Source: Auanema rhodensis
Lineage: Eukaryota; Nematoda; Chromadorea; Rhabditida; Rhabditidae
Length of the DNA stretch: 64,000 nucleotides
NCBI GenBank assembly: GCA_964057225.1
Contig: OZ059896.1
Coordinates: 8,618,001-8,682,000, forward strand
Reading direction: 5' to 3'
This document shows, piece by piece, positions 32,173-50,083 of the stretch (position 1 is its first letter; each line of letters begins with the position of its first letter). The notes beneath the pieces were generated by a model, which was not told the origin of the DNA, searched no databases, and saw only the letters and a list, made by a program, of their open reading frames with translations. A program made the translations under genes and the position numbers.

Positions 32173-35100
32173 ATGAGATGGTACCGAATTCACAATCGTA
32201 TAGCCATTCTTTTCATAGCATGTGCATGTACATTATCAGTATATGCTCTACTTAAAAAGGTTGAAAAAATCTGTATTTTATGGTTATTTTTTTATTTTTT
32301 TGTTGTTTCATGTTAATTTATATGTATATATAAACATATATTATAGCTAAATAATATTTAGATATTTAGTTATTTTGATATTAAATTAATAAGAAAATAT
32401 TTATTCCTAACTATAACATATGTATATATATATTTTGGAAATATTGAAATTTTGAAAGAAAATGGAAAAAAAATTTATTTACTTACCTAAATTAATTTAA
32501 AAATATTTAAACTAATCAAGATAGCCATTAAGGAATTAAATTAAATTTTTATTATGTTCAGGTTCAACGAGTAATGTATTTCAATGAACTAGATCTTAGT
32601 GTAGAACTTGCTGGAACAATAGCCTCAATATATTTTTTAAGTTCATCACATTCAATGTAAGAATATATATTCATAAATATAATATAATATATATATTATA
32701 ATATTTAGAAACAATGTTCCTTCTATTAACATGTTAATACATGCAGATGGCTATTTTCCAGATGATATTATATGTGAAACACGAAATGCCACTTCTCAAA
32801 TAAAATCTTCATTAAGGTAATTAAGATGAAACAGTTTTTTATCTTAATATAATTATTATTATTTGTTATTTTAGAATTCAAGAAATAGGTCCAAGTTCAA
32901 TTAAACGAGGATATTGTGAAGCAGTAGAAAATCCTATTTATCATACTTTATTAAATAATGACTTTGCTATACCAGTAAGAGTAGCTTAATTTATATGAAT
33001 ATATTAAACAAAATAGGTTGAGCCTCATATAATTAAAGTCCAAGAAGTAGCAGAAGAAGAAGAAGAAGATGAAGAAACAGTGCAATCAAAGGATACAGTT
33101 TGCATAACTTATGGATTATTATATGATGATATATCTACTATGCGAGCAATTATGAGAAGATATTCAGAGAGTCATATAGTAAGTTTTAATTTAAATTCTT
33201 ATATATTTACATTAAAACTTTAAAATATGTTTTAATTAGTTCAGCAATAGACTAGTTTTATTATTTTCTTTACTCTTAGGTTGTATATGGAGCAAGTTGG
33301 AGCGATGAAGTAATTATTGAGCTACGCCAACAATCATATAACATAGAAACTGTTCCATGGCCAATGGTACAGAATACTTCAATCTCTTCCAAAAAATCAC
33401 ATGAAAGGCCTTCTGAAGATATTTTAACTTTGCACATTGATACTTACATGACAACATTATCAATGTCATTAGCTGATTGTTGGATGAAGTATGGTCCAGT
33501 ATCAGAATCTGTTACATTTATTCATCTAAACAATATAATCTTTGCTGGCCTCCACCCTCCACCTCCTGCACCACTGGGATCTACGTTAGTTTTTTTTTTT
33601 TTGCTCATATTATTTAATTATCATTTTATCTATTAGTTAATTTTTTAATTATCTTGTCAAGTACAAGGAAATATTATAAAAATACGTGAAAAGCAATAAG
33701 TAGAGTATGAAAAACTCATGATGAGTCGTGTGACGTGCAACAAGCATCGTTAAAGCTTGATTTGTGACGAAAGCAGAGAAACATTTTGGTGTAATATGAG
33801 ATATCTTCTTTTTCGTTTCTTTTTTTAAACTCTATTTAGACTATACCTTCACCTTAATACGCCTGTTCTTTCATATTAACAAGTGCAAAATTCGAACAAA
33901 TGTTTGAAGAAAATAACAAAATTCTGGTCAAATGTATTTGCGTCTGAGTATGTACTTGACCATCAACTTAAATACTTATATTTATAATATTTTAATTAGT
34001 TTGATATTCAAAGTTATATGGATTCTCACACGAAAATGACATCATTATCAAAATAAAAATAGATTTGGGTTTGAGAACGATGTACATATGTATATCAACG
34101 TTGTTCACACATATTGGAAAACCATGACTTGAACAGCAGAACATCCCCGAAATGTATGTGTGTACATGGTTAACTTCAGAAATTATGTGCGCTTGAGTAA
34201 AGAACATTGGGGTCTTCTATGATATTTTCAAATAGCAGTTGTTTCAAAGTTTTTGATTATTCTTCAATATAGTATTTTTTATCTTTAACTGATAAGGGTT
34301 TTTAAAGTCGATATATGTACAAATATATACAACAGTAGTAGACTAGAACCACTATAAGAATTATAAAAGATAAATATTATTATTAAAATAGCAATTGAAT
34401 TCGATGTCATTATATGATAAAAGAATGATTCAAGAATTAAAAAGGAAATCACTAAATATTACATCATACTTATGATATTTCAATCATTCAAATGTAATTT
34501 TTTTTTATTTTTAGAAATTCTTTATTCACTTTACTAACTGATTCATGGAAACTTCAACGATTGAATATAGTGAAGATTGTCGATAATAACCGTAATGTTT
34601 TATTTTTTTTTTATTATTTTATTCAAAAAAAATCATTTTTTTCTTCACAAAACTTTCATATTTTCTACTTTGGATTCGTTGAATTTTGTAAGTTTAGTGC
34701 TTGTGATACAACGTGTAAAGAAATAATAATACAACACATGACAATTGAAATTGATCTTCAATCTTTTGTATAATGATTAGTTCAGAAAATCATTTGATTT
34801 TTCCTTGAAAGATCGAAAATGACAAAAAAAAAGGAATGAAATGACTTTGTAATAATGTTTATCTAAATGAGCACTTAGAAGCACGTGTGTTTTTCAAAAA
34901 TGGCACCCCTTTAAGGTCTGATTTTGTCATTTTGTACCTGAAGAGTAATTTTGAAAAACTGATAAAGATGATAAAGCGAAATGTTTGCAAGTTTCTTATC
35001 ATTTTTAGTAAATTTCTTGAACACAAAGTACGATATAGTAATTTATATCAGATTCATAAAGCTGAAAAATGTTTTACACAAGTTTATAACAATTAACTTT

Positions 35101-36492
35101 AATTAATTAAAAAGGTTAGAAACTGAAAAATGCTATACTTTTCAGAGTTATCGTTAACATTCTCTGAACTTTGCCACAGTAGAAGCGGAGATTCAGACTG
35201 TGTGCCCATGCAATCATCTTCAAACTTTAAGGTTTGTTAAAAAGTTTCAACTGATAAGAAGGATATTTTTAAATGAATTTTGGAACATATCTTATAAAAA
35301 AACTTGTTTTTAAAACAGTTTTCATTTCTATAACGGAAAAGAACTTTAATTTTTACAGCTGACACCACGACATTTGAAACAAACGACGCTTAAAAAATCA
35401 TCCTCTTCATTTTTTGGTCAAGTATCATATAATAGCCAAATATTAGAGTAAGAATTAAGTTATTATTTTTAAAAAAGATCGACAACCGTACTATCATTTT
35501 CCCAAAAAAATTTTAATATTCATGTAATATATAACATAATACAGTGTTTTAGGTGTACAATTTCAAATACTACACATTATGGAAACAACTTAGAAAACAA
35601 AATGGATTCATCTTCTGAGCTTGAACATGCAAATAATGTACATTTTGGTTCTGCTCCAGATCCATGCAATATTCCCTTACGAAAGAATATGTATCGCTGT
35701 CGATCAGCAACAGAATACACTAAGAAGTTGTATAACAGTCAACAGAAGGTATGTTATATCATTTGACAAAAGAACTAAACAAAAATTTGTCTATTTTTTT
35801 CACGACGGGTTTCCTTGTGATTCCCAATTATTGCATCACTCTTAAATCTTTCGCAGTGTCTTCTACATATTTCAACCATCAGTTGATCATTAATTCGGCA
35901 TCCTTCAAGACATACTTTTAAAATATTTTTTTTTGCAAAACTATACGTTTGGATGTTAACAAATCTTCGAAATCATTCCCAAATGCAACGAAATGGCGCT
36001 GACACATATATACAGCTCGTTGTTACATGATAAACTCTGTGTTGCGTTCAAACTGATTTAAAATTCTCATATTCTCTCTTGTTTTAGACAACTCATCATT
36101 GAAGCTTTAATTAATAAATGAGATATATCATATAAATAAACTCAAACACAAGAAAAAACTGAAACGATGTTTGATGTTTTACGGTTCAATTAATCATAAA
36201 AGGGGGGTTTTCTTTAGAATTCAAGTGAAAAGTGATATTTCTCGTAATCAAAATAGAATGTCCTTAAAATTGGGTGCATTCGGAAACATGATAAGACGGC
36301 GATATAAGTCGTTGACTACTTTGAATCATTTCTACTTATTTTCTTTTAAAAGAGTACTACAATTTAGTGTTTAGTTAACATTTATGTTTACTTTATTTAA
36401 TATCAATAAGAATTATAACAATTTACTTTTTTTAGGTAAATATCGTGTTAAAAAGAGCCTTACTACTCCATACGGACGGATGTCATCTTTGA
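32173..36492 (+). CDS. GT92 (DUF23)-like type II membrane protein, possible inactive enzyme
   Basis: The protein starts MRWYRIHNRIAILFIAC, followed by a short hydrophobic helix that fits a signal anchor for the Golgi or ER. Exons join in phase from 32173 to 35748, and a last small exon at 36436-36492 (VNIVLKRALLLHTDG...) is plausible but less certain. The central part reads CITYGLLYDDISTMRAI, VVYGASWSDEVIIELR, ETVPWP and then SMSLADCWMKYGPV and VTFIHLNNIIF. This order resembles nematode glycosyltransferase family 92, where a helix with a DC pair is followed by an F-x-D-x-D-E-type metal motif. Here that position reads IHLNNI, without acidic residues. An acidic stretch (EEEEEDEE) and a Ser-rich tail with several Cys follow. 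Family assignment is tentative. The exact 3' end and the long last intron need transcript support. Confidence 0.6.
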
Positions 36493-37950
36493 TTTGTGAA
36501 TAATGTTAAATCTATTGAATACGTGTATAAAAAGTTTTTATTGAAATAAATATAAACGTTATGTTTTCGGATTTTTCATCGATGTCCTCGAATTGTAAAG
36601 CATTTGCCTTTTCTGTTTCTTCTGCTGTCACTGCAATCCGCAAGTTAATGGTACACACTCTTCTTTCTTCCTTCTTTCTTCCTTCTTTCTCCCCCCCCCC
36701 TCTCTTTCTCTCTCTCTCTCGTGTCGATGTGCTACTACAATGTTTCGGCAGAACAATAAGCGAATAATCACTATCAAACTGCATCTGACGAACTCCCATC
36801 GGATGATATGAACTTATCTGCTTTCACCACGCCATACCAAAAAATCAGATTTGGAAGGCATAAAAGTGAACTCCAACTGCGATACCTGCCATCCCTTTGA
36901 TATAAAAATGCTATGATTAGCTATCAAAGAAACTTCAAACCAATTTTTCTTTCCAACTCATTGCCGTCAGTACTTTCTCATAATGATATTCATTGTTTCT
37001 TCAGCAAAGAGTGGCAGTATTAGCGTATTTGATCAGTCAGCACCCATCCTTTCTCTCAACTTTATGTTCAACAGTTTCAACGTTGATTTTGCTTTCCTTT
37101 TCCTCATTCTCTTTTTTCGCTAGTTCTCTTTCTCTCTTTATAACTTCAATGAATGGGCGGAACACTCTAGCTCTATGCCTTTCGAAAAGTTCTTTTTCTC
37201 TTATTATCTCTTCTTTTTTCACGTTTCAGATGCTGCCACCTAGTGTCTCTCCCACGTGGTGGCTAGATCTCTTCCCCTCATCTTCAGTCCCAACCTTCAC
37301 CGCCTGTCAGTTCGGCACTCGCACACACATATACACACTGAGAAACCTCTTCAACAAACTAACCGAATCATTTCCCCTTACTTTTGCTTCAGCTATCTTT
37401 CGTTTCCTACTAAAGACTAATGTTATATTGAGCCTAACTACGCTATTAGCATTTTCTACATGGCCATCAAGAGGCTTGCTAACTGAGCTCGATCTAAATA
37501 AAGGCTGGCAAAATGAGGGTCTCGCAGCGCTATGCCACACCACACTGCCTCATATAATTCCAACGTGTCGCCTGCTTCTGCCCGCTTTTTACAAACGGTC
37601 TCACTGAATAATTTTTTAGGATTATCGTTTCAAAATGTGCTCTAACTCACGATCTTTTTTTGGTAATATTGATTTTTATACAAACTCAACAGATCTAATT
37701 ATATTCAATATAGTATTTTGCCCTAATATGCGATTTATACCTTCGAGTTTTGATAGTTTGAACTTTTGGTCTAAGATTCATAATCTTCATCTTCTTCTGT
37801 CATCTTTTTCAGTTACAGTCTCAAGGTGCGAGACAGATGACCCTCTATTATTTTAGTTCATAATACTCTAATGTCTGTTGCCACTATGTCGACTTATGTT
37901 TCTTTTGCCTCTCAGTTCTCTTTCTTTTTCTAAGTTGTTATGTTTCAGTC
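36493..37950. other. GDH upstream region, less AT-rich
   Basis: About 1.4 kb between the GT92-like gene and glutamate dehydrogenase, with more G and C than the deserts to the left and a C-run plus (CT)n tract near 36688-36720. A 204-codon plus-strand open frame (36993-37607) has no ATG at its start and no recognisable domain. The region probably holds the GDH promoter and outron. Confidence 0.45.
37943..37948 (+). other. Probable trans-splice acceptor of glutamate dehydrogenase
   Basis: TTTCAG ends two bases before the ATG at 37951. A normal 5' UTR exon would have to end exactly here, so spliced-leader addition is the simplest reading. Confidence 0.65.
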
Positions 37951-39986
<2,036 letters not shown>

Positions 39987-40090
39987 TTTTAGTTTTGAAT
40001 TTAGTTGTAATAAGAGGAATAAAATATTTATATTTGCCAACAATTGGAACAATATAACAATAACAAAATAACGAAACATCAACGAAAACA

Positions 40091-41714
<1,624 letters not shown>

Positions 41715-42061
41715 CTATGAATGAACGAACTAATCTTAAAATAGAGAAAGAAATATAGATTTCAAATAACTTTTATGCTAAATCAATGTAACCAATAAAC
41801 TATATACACCTCACACAGTAAACTAACATGCAAATAAATCATTTGAATTTGACTATATTCTTAATTTCACTGAAAAAGCTACAAATGAAATGACCAGATA
41901 CAGGACAACGCATAATAATTTTTGAGACATAAATGCACTGGCTAAAACATCGTATAATATAAATATATAGAAAGTAAAACGTTACTTATATTATATAGAT
42001 CGTTACACGCCTACTATAAAAGCGACAAAAACTGTTCATCAAACGAAACCATTACATTGAT

Positions 42062-43621
<1,560 letters not shown>

Positions 43622-44668
43622 GCCAAAAAACCAATGTTAAACAAATGGTAAATTAAAATGCACAAAGGATTAACTGTGAAAAATAATGAAACAAGTATCG
43701 ATCAAAGCAATAGATTACAACAAAAGAACCGATAAATTGAAACGCTAAAAAATGCGCCGGCGCGAGAGTCGATTGACGTTGTTGTGGTTTAAGAAAGCAC
43801 GTGAATGCAGTTCACCCACGCAAATACTATTTTCCTCTTCCTTATAAATTATAAAGCTTGCCTAGACAGAAGAAACACGAGAGAGAAAGAAGAGTAAAAT
43901 TGAAAAAGCCTGTTATGAACATAACAAGGAAAACAAAACTGCTTCACTAGCACAATATTGATTTTGCTTGGCACTAACTCCCACTTCAACAAAAGATCAG
44001 AACGGCAAGAAAAATGACGTCTTAACAGAATATCATATACAATTATAAATATAACAGTTTTATTCCAGAATTTCGATCATAAGTTACACTAGTTTTGATC
44101 ATTTAATTAGAAAGATTGTTTTTATATGAAGTTTGCACAAGTATTGCAGATAAGTATAAACTGTATTCTAATTTTAAAACCATCAATTAATTATTATGCT
44201 CAATGAATATATTACAAATATTTTAAGCTGATAATGTTATACTTCATCTTGCATATTACATCTTCCAAGTTCAATCCATAATTTAAAAGTGTACGCATTA
44301 CAGTATCCTGCGAATCAAACATTGGCTAAGCGCCAAAAGCCGACTAGGTCTTTGAGCTATTTTTTATTATTTGTATATTTTTTCTTATATTTTTGTACTT
44401 TATACTATAGTTAATAGAGTAGAGAAAAATAAATTTTATATATTTCATATACTTTTAACTTATTATATCTTTTATGAACGCGTCTATTTCTGCATTTGAG
44501 ACTTAACACTGTCAAGTTTTTGCGTATTTTTCCTTTTTGAATTAAGCGTGTTGCAATAACGAAGTCTGTAATTCGAAAATTCGATATATAGTTTTCATTT
44601 GAATAAAAATGTGTTGATAGTTTATTTTCTGATCATTTCTTCTTTTTTTTCAGTTTTTATTAATAAAT
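43622..44668. promoter_or_regulatory. Divergent promoter region between MDR and BuGZ genes
   Basis: About 1 kb separates two start codons pointing apart. It contains a perfect GC-rich palindrome GCGCCGGCGC at 43754-43763 and an E-box CACGTG at 43798-43803, both close to the dehydrogenase start. The rest is AT-rich, and the BuGZ side ends in a long T run before its acceptor. Confidence 0.45.
44644..44653 (+). other. Probable trans-splice acceptor of the BuGZ gene
   Basis: A T run ending in CAG, 15 bases before the ATG at 44669. No upstream coding exon is visible. Confidence 0.5.
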
Positions 44669-45910
44669 ATGGGCAGAAAGAAGAAGAAGATTGAAAAGCC
44701 CTGGTGTTGGTAAGAGATTTTCTGTTTTTTTATGAATAAAATATTCATTTAGGTATTGTAACAGAGAGTTTGATGATGAAAAAATTCTTATACAACATCA
44801 GAAAGCAAAACATTTTAAGTGTCATATATGTCACAAAAAATTGTTCAGCGGTCCTGGATTAGCTATTCATTGCATGCAGGTTTGGTATTTTATATTAAAC
44901 CTGATTTAATGTTTTGGTTTTAGGTACATAAAGAAACAGTAGATAAAATACCAGGAGCTGTACCCGGACGAGACAACGCTCAAATGGAAATTTATGGTAT
45001 GCAAGGTGTTCCAGCTGGGGTAACGAGAGGAGGTAAGCAAAGTCTAAGAATACATTACTGAAATATTGTTATAGTTGCGGATGAAGAACCAGAAACCAAA
45101 CGATTGCGCTCAGATAATTTACCTCCTATGCCTCCTGGGCCTATGCCTGGAAGTGGGGCTATGATGGGTGCTGGGACGGTTCCACCTTTTTTCCCTATGA
45201 TACCTCCTATGATGCCTGGTATGTCCTTCCTCAAACTTTATTGTATCATGACAGTTCTATAGGCATGCCACATTTTATGCCTCCCTTGCCTCCAGGGAAT
45301 TACCCTGGAAGGCCTCGGCCGCCAGTTCCAGCTCCACCATCATTCCCTCCCAGACCAGACGAATATTATAACGCGGAAAAGTAAGTTTAATATTAAAGGG
45401 GATCTTAAACTTTGTGTGATAGTTCCTCTGAGTATGCGGAACCGCCGAGACCGGTTGACTATCCTCCTAATCCACCCTATCAAAGGGTATCTAGGTTTGA
45501 TCAACAGGAGCCTGTTGGAAGTGGAAGGTTAGCAAAATTTAGTTATGAAGTTATTTAGTAGCTTTTAGACGGACTCCTCCTGTTGAAGAAGAAATAAATC
45601 CAAATCACGGGTATGGGGTTCGCCCAGATATTAAAGAAGAATATGGAAGACCACCAGAACATCCTTACGAGGTTTTGTTTTAGTATAACTGGTTGAAAAT
45701 TATTTCAAATTTTAGATTCAACCACCAATACCATCAACAATAAGCCATCAAGCGGCATCGAAGTTAGGTGCAAAAACCAAAATCGTTCATCCTGATGATT
45801 ATTTCATGTCATTGGTATTCAATTAATGTACATTTACTTTTTTAACCAATATTTCTTAGGAGGAAAGACGGGCGTTGACTATGATGTCGGGACGTTCGAC
45901 GTACCGATAA
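44669..45910 (+). CDS. ZNF207: BuGZ / ZNF207-like microtubule-associated zinc-finger protein
   Basis: This is a nuclear and spindle protein that in animals binds BUB3 and tubulin and also associates with the spliceosome. The N-terminus [20 protein letters not shown], then [20 protein letters not shown] and [20 protein letters not shown], is the two-C2H2 module characteristic of the BuGZ family. A Pro/Met-rich low-complexity segment follows ([29 protein letters not shown]), as expected for its phase-separating region. Near the C-terminus, [17 protein letters not shown] matches the BUB3-binding GLEBS-like region. About nine small exons join in phase, giving roughly 300 residues, shorter than vertebrate ZNF207. 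It converges with the DNAJC25-like gene, with 222 bp between stops. Confidence 0.93.
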
Positions 45911-46132
45911 TATGATTGTTATTAATTGGATGGTTCGTATTTCAATGATGTTGTTCATGAGGTTTCGTACACATTTTGTTTCAGGTCTCTTAAAACACTT
46001 GTTTCTCATCAAACAAATCTTATTGTGTAATATTTTTCATATAAATAAATATCAATTATCACCCTTTGCTACCCATACCAAGCTCAATAATTTGTGAGAA
46101 ATTAAGTATGCGAAATGAGATAAATTATGCTG

Positions 46133-47556
46133 CTACTCTTCATCCAAAAATGAGATAGAACCTGCGTTGTTCTTCATGTAGCGCTTATATCTCTTATATC
46201 TAGGAAAGATCATCACTTAAAGTTTGATAAAACAAAAACATACTTTCCACTCTTGATAAGTTTCTCTTGTTCTTCTGCTTGCTTTTCTGTCTGCCAAGCC
46301 TTGAATTTTTCGGGAATCCATAATTCTTGAGCTAGCATATCTTCATGTTCTTCTTCTGACATTGCCTATAAATTTCCAAATTTTATGTTGTAAATCAATC
46401 TAAATTAAAAAATTATACCTGGAATTGACTCTCATTCATTTTCAATTGTCTGCGAATCAAAAACATCTTTGCTTCCATATCGTATTCCTGTCTTTGAATC
46501 CAATATTTCAAAGTCCATTTACCTAAATTAATAATTAAAACTGTCAACATTTCTGTTGCAGATACCGCCCCAAGATGCAAGTTTGAAAACAGTAACAGGG
46601 ATCAAAATCGTTTGCCACATCAAAGTATCGTAAACGGATTCCTTCCGATAGCCCCCTCTTAATAAGGTACGAGGTTGTTCGGAACTTTATATATTAAAAA
46701 GAACCTGACATCCATGTTTTCTTCAATTATAGATTTAATAATGTCTTCGTTATTTTTATCTTTTTGTTTCTTTAACTTGCCCTTCGAGTCCATTTCTAAT
46801 AACTGAAATATATTCAAATAAAAATTTGCTTTAAAGCAGGTAAACTTACACCCCGTTCAATACCAGTATTAATAGCTAAATTTCTAAACTTGCCAACAGT
46901 TAAAGCATAGGAAATAGCTTCAGAATACTTCTGCTTTGCACTATAGTACTGAATGAAAATTATTACATTTAACAAAAAACTCATACTACTAACTTGGAAT
47001 AATGAAATAGATAAAATTGTTCCCAATATAACTAATCGTACATCCACTTTTGGAACCATTTTGCGTCGGTAATATTGGTAATAATTATAGAATCTGAAAA
47101 TTGAAAAAAATTAAATATTCTTACAGTCTGGAGTTAGAACCTTTCCTCTGGGTGATCCAAATAGTAATCATATTCAGAGCGAGCTTCATCATCCTTAAGC
47201 GTTTCATAAGCTGTAGCAATAACTCTGAACCTTATAGTAGCTGTTTCTTTTTCCTCCTAATTTAAAAAATAATGAATTGCTGTTTCGTTAGTATATTACC
47301 GGATCTCTGATTCTGTCAGGATGAAATTTTTTCGCTAAACTCCTATAGCTTTTGGAAAGTTTCTGTTTATCGAATTCTTCACGAGAAATATTCAATACTA
47401 AAATATAAAAATCAGCACGATTTCGATAGATAATTTACCATCATAACAATTTTCTAAACCACAATACAATTCTTCAGCAAAACCTACTGCATTAATTTCT
47501 CTAACATTAACAAACAAAAAAAACAAAAAAACAACAGGCAAATCACCCAAATTCAT
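46133..47556 (-). CDS. DNAJC25: DNAJC25-like ER membrane J-domain protein
   Basis: This is an Hsp70 co-chaperone of the ER. An N-terminal signal peptide (MNLGDLPVVFLFFLFVNVRE) is followed by the J domain CYDVLNISREEFDKQKLSK and SYRSLAKKFHPDRIRDPEE, with an intact HPD. DEARSEYDYYLDHPERFYNY, then YYQYYRRKMVPKVDVRLVIL and a membrane segment (LVILGTILSISLFQYYSAK), follow. The pattern after the J domain, including the Tyr-rich YYRRKMVPKVDVR, is that of DNAJC25. Another hydrophobic stretch (LMWQTILIPVTVF) and a charged tail ending NAGSISFLDEE complete about 345 residues. Seven or so exons join in phase. A T-rich acceptor lies about 10 bases upstream of the ATG. Its promoter region is shared with the divergent GMPPB gene. 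Confidence 0.92.
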
Positions 47557-48135
47557 GTTGATCCCCTGAAAAAAAATAATTTAAGCTTGAAAAAAATTGA
47601 AACGTTTTTTTACAACGTTTTAAATAATAATGGAAACAATAGCTCCAACAATACACACATAAAATGGTCCTATGCCGAATCACCAAACCTTTACAACTGT
47701 CGTGGCAGAGCTGGGAATGTATGATAGACAAAGAGCTTATTCATCGTAACTCTGGCTTCTCCGCCATGAAAATTGAAAAATCATATATATTGTTTCATGT
47801 AGATCCTTTTAACTTTTGCCGATTTCAAAAGCATCGTTAGAAATAACTTTGTTATTGAAAAAGTCTTATTAAAGTTCCGTCTTTCATCTTGAGTTTAGAA
47901 TTTCTCAAATAATATATATGTAATGAAGATCTTACTGAAATTTTTGATTGCTATCTGATAATGTTCCCTATCTAATGTAGAACAAAGTTAAAAGTAAAGA
48001 AAAAATATTAGAACTGTTGCCTATTAGGTTTTATCAGTAACTTAGATTACTGTAACCCCTTTTCTGAAAAAATTTCTAATGGAAGTGTATTACGTTTTCC
48101 TTACGGTCTGAATTAAAACACATAAATGTTTCAGC
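47557..48135. promoter_or_regulatory. Divergent promoter region between DNAJC25-like and GMPPB genes
   Basis: About 580 bp with a moderately GC-rich patch at 47620-47770. A minus-strand 62-codon frame (47543-47731) overlaps it; it has several Cys but no recognisable fold and is probably untranslated leader or outron. A TTTCAG acceptor for GMPPB ends at 48134. Confidence 0.4.
48129..48134 (+). other. Probable trans-splice acceptor of GMPPB
   Basis: TTTCAG is separated from the ATG at 48136 by a single base, with no coding sequence upstream. Confidence 0.65.
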
Positions 48136-49561
48136 ATGAAAGCCTTGATTCTTGTTGGTGGATATGGAACTAGACTCCGTCCCCTCACTCTCACCCAACC
48201 TAAACCTTTGGTGGAGTTTGCTAATAAACCTATGACTGTACATCAAATTGAAGCTCTAGCTTCGGTTGGTGTTACCACTGTTGTTCTAGCTGTAAGGTAC
48301 ATAAATATAGATATATATTTTTGAATATATTGAGTTTGTGAGAATTATAGTTATCGAGCTGAGCAATTGGAACAAGAGATTTCTGTTCATGGTGCTAGAT
48401 TGGGAGTTAAAATTGTATTTTCTTTAGAAGATGTGCCTTTGGATACAGCTGGACCTTTAGCACTAGCCAGGTGAATAATTGTTATTATTGTATAACATAT
48501 GTATATTTTTAAGAAAACATCTTGAGGGTGACGAACCTTTTTTTGTACTAAACAGCGACGTTATTTGTGATTTCCCTTTTCAACAAATGTACGAATTTCA
48601 TAAAAGTCATGGGAAAGAAGGAACTATTGTTGTAACTAAAGTTGAGGAACCTTCAAAGTACGGAGTTGTTGTATTCGAAGAATCAACAGGTTGCATAGCA
48701 GAATTCGTAGAAAAACCGCAGGTAATACTGTACTAGTCTCTAACATATCATGAAAAATATTTGAGGAATACGTTGGCAACAAAATCAATGCTGGCATATA
48801 CATATTTAATTCTTCGGTCTTGGATCGAATACCTTTGAAGCCAACAAGTATGGAAAAAGAAGTTTGATAAAATGCTTGATTCTGTATGACGCTTTCTATG
48901 ATCATAGATTTTCCCCCAAATGGCCTGTTCTGAAAATCTTTATGCTTTTGTTTTACCTGGCTTTTGGATGGATGTAGGACAGCCAAAAGATTTTATTAAA
49001 GGTATTTCAAAATGATAATTGTGTTATATAAAATTCTCAGGAACAACGCTTTATCTCAATCATCAGCGTGCTAGTAATCCCAGCATGCTAGCTACTGGAG
49101 AAAACATAAGAGGTAATGTACTGATCGATTCATCAGCTCAAGTTGGATCGGATTGTAGAATAGGACCAAACGTAGTAAGTAAATTTTCATAATTCATTCA
49201 TGTGTTCTCTAAACAAGCATTTATTAATTTAACAACTCAGGTCATTGGTCCTCGTGTCGTTATTGAGGCCGGAGTTTGTTTGAGTCATTGTACCATACTT
49301 GCCGATTCAGTTGTTCGCACTCATGCTTGGATTAATCAATGTATAATTGGAAGAAAATGCTCTGTAGGGCGTTGGGCTCGACTTGAGAATACTTGTGTGC
49401 TTGGTGATGACGTGGTATGTTTACTAAAATTGAATTGCATTTAAAGTTATATGAAAACTTTTATTTAGGTTGTAAAGGATGAGTTATATTTATATGGAGC
49501 ATCTGTTCTTCCCCACAAATCCATATCAGTCAACGTTCGTGATCCAATCACCATTATGTAG
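48136..49561 (+). CDS. GMPPB: Mannose-1-phosphate guanylyltransferase beta (GDP-mannose pyrophosphorylase)
   Basis: This cytosolic enzyme makes GDP-mannose from mannose-1-phosphate and GTP, for N-glycans, O-mannosylation and GPI anchors. The N-terminal nucleotidyltransferase signature is intact: [20 protein letters not shown] followed by [27 protein letters not shown] holds the metal-binding Asp region, and [20 protein letters not shown] continues the fold. An in-frame exon junction at about 48851 leads to [13 protein letters not shown] and [12 protein letters not shown]. The C-terminal part consists of left-handed beta-helix hexapeptide repeats ([20 protein letters not shown] and on) ending [13 protein letters not shown]. 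About 360 residues, the usual length; seven or so exons. VPS8 follows on the same strand after 522 bp. Confidence 0.96.
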
Positions 49562-50083
49562 ATATTTAATATTTATACTAATTCGCCAACTAGCCATATA
49601 TTCTGTGGAGACTCTATCTGTGATCCTAGCCTTTCGTTTGGCATAGTAATGCTGGGTTGTATTTAAAGCCGTGGGGCATCGTGCAATTTTTAGCGTGCCA
49701 ATTTTTTATCCGTATTGTTGGGTTGTTATAATCTTTAAAATGTTGTTCTCTTTTTTCGAGATAGTCATGAATTGGAGTTTTATTCTCTTAATATCTTAAT
49801 TTATTGATAAATGTGACATTGTTATTTGTTTACATTCGACGTATTTTCACGCTATAAACACAAATTTCGGAAATTCGGCCAAAACGGCAGATTTTTCTTA
49901 CTAATATAATTCATTTTCTGAATACAGTAAGCTTTTACAGGTGTACGTCAAAAAACTTTAATTTGGATTTCCATTTGTTATTGAAGATATGTTCATAACA
50001 GCCTTTTTTTTTATTTGAGTGTAATGTATACCAAACGAGTTGAATTCTTCTTCACACATTTGCGTTTAGAATATTGGAAACCA
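49562..50083. other. Short intergenic or intercistronic gap GMPPB-VPS8
   Basis: AT-rich sequence with T-rich stretches and no gene. It ends in a GCGTTTAG acceptor at about 50062-50069, 14 bases upstream of the VPS8 start. It would be long for a classical operon gap but is not excluded. Confidence 0.45.

Noticed and set aside
44280-44360. GC-richer stretch with short complementary words, checked as a tRNA or small RNA
   Set aside because: No A/B box pair or cloverleaf could be built.
47543-47731. 62-codon Cys-containing minus-strand frame upstream of the DNAJC25-like start
   Set aside because: Its start lies in leader sequence, the frame runs through the trans-splice acceptor, and no known zinc-binding fold is recognised.
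48636-48986. 116-codon minus-strand frame over the middle of GMPPB
   Set aside because: It is antisense to well-supported GMPPB exons.
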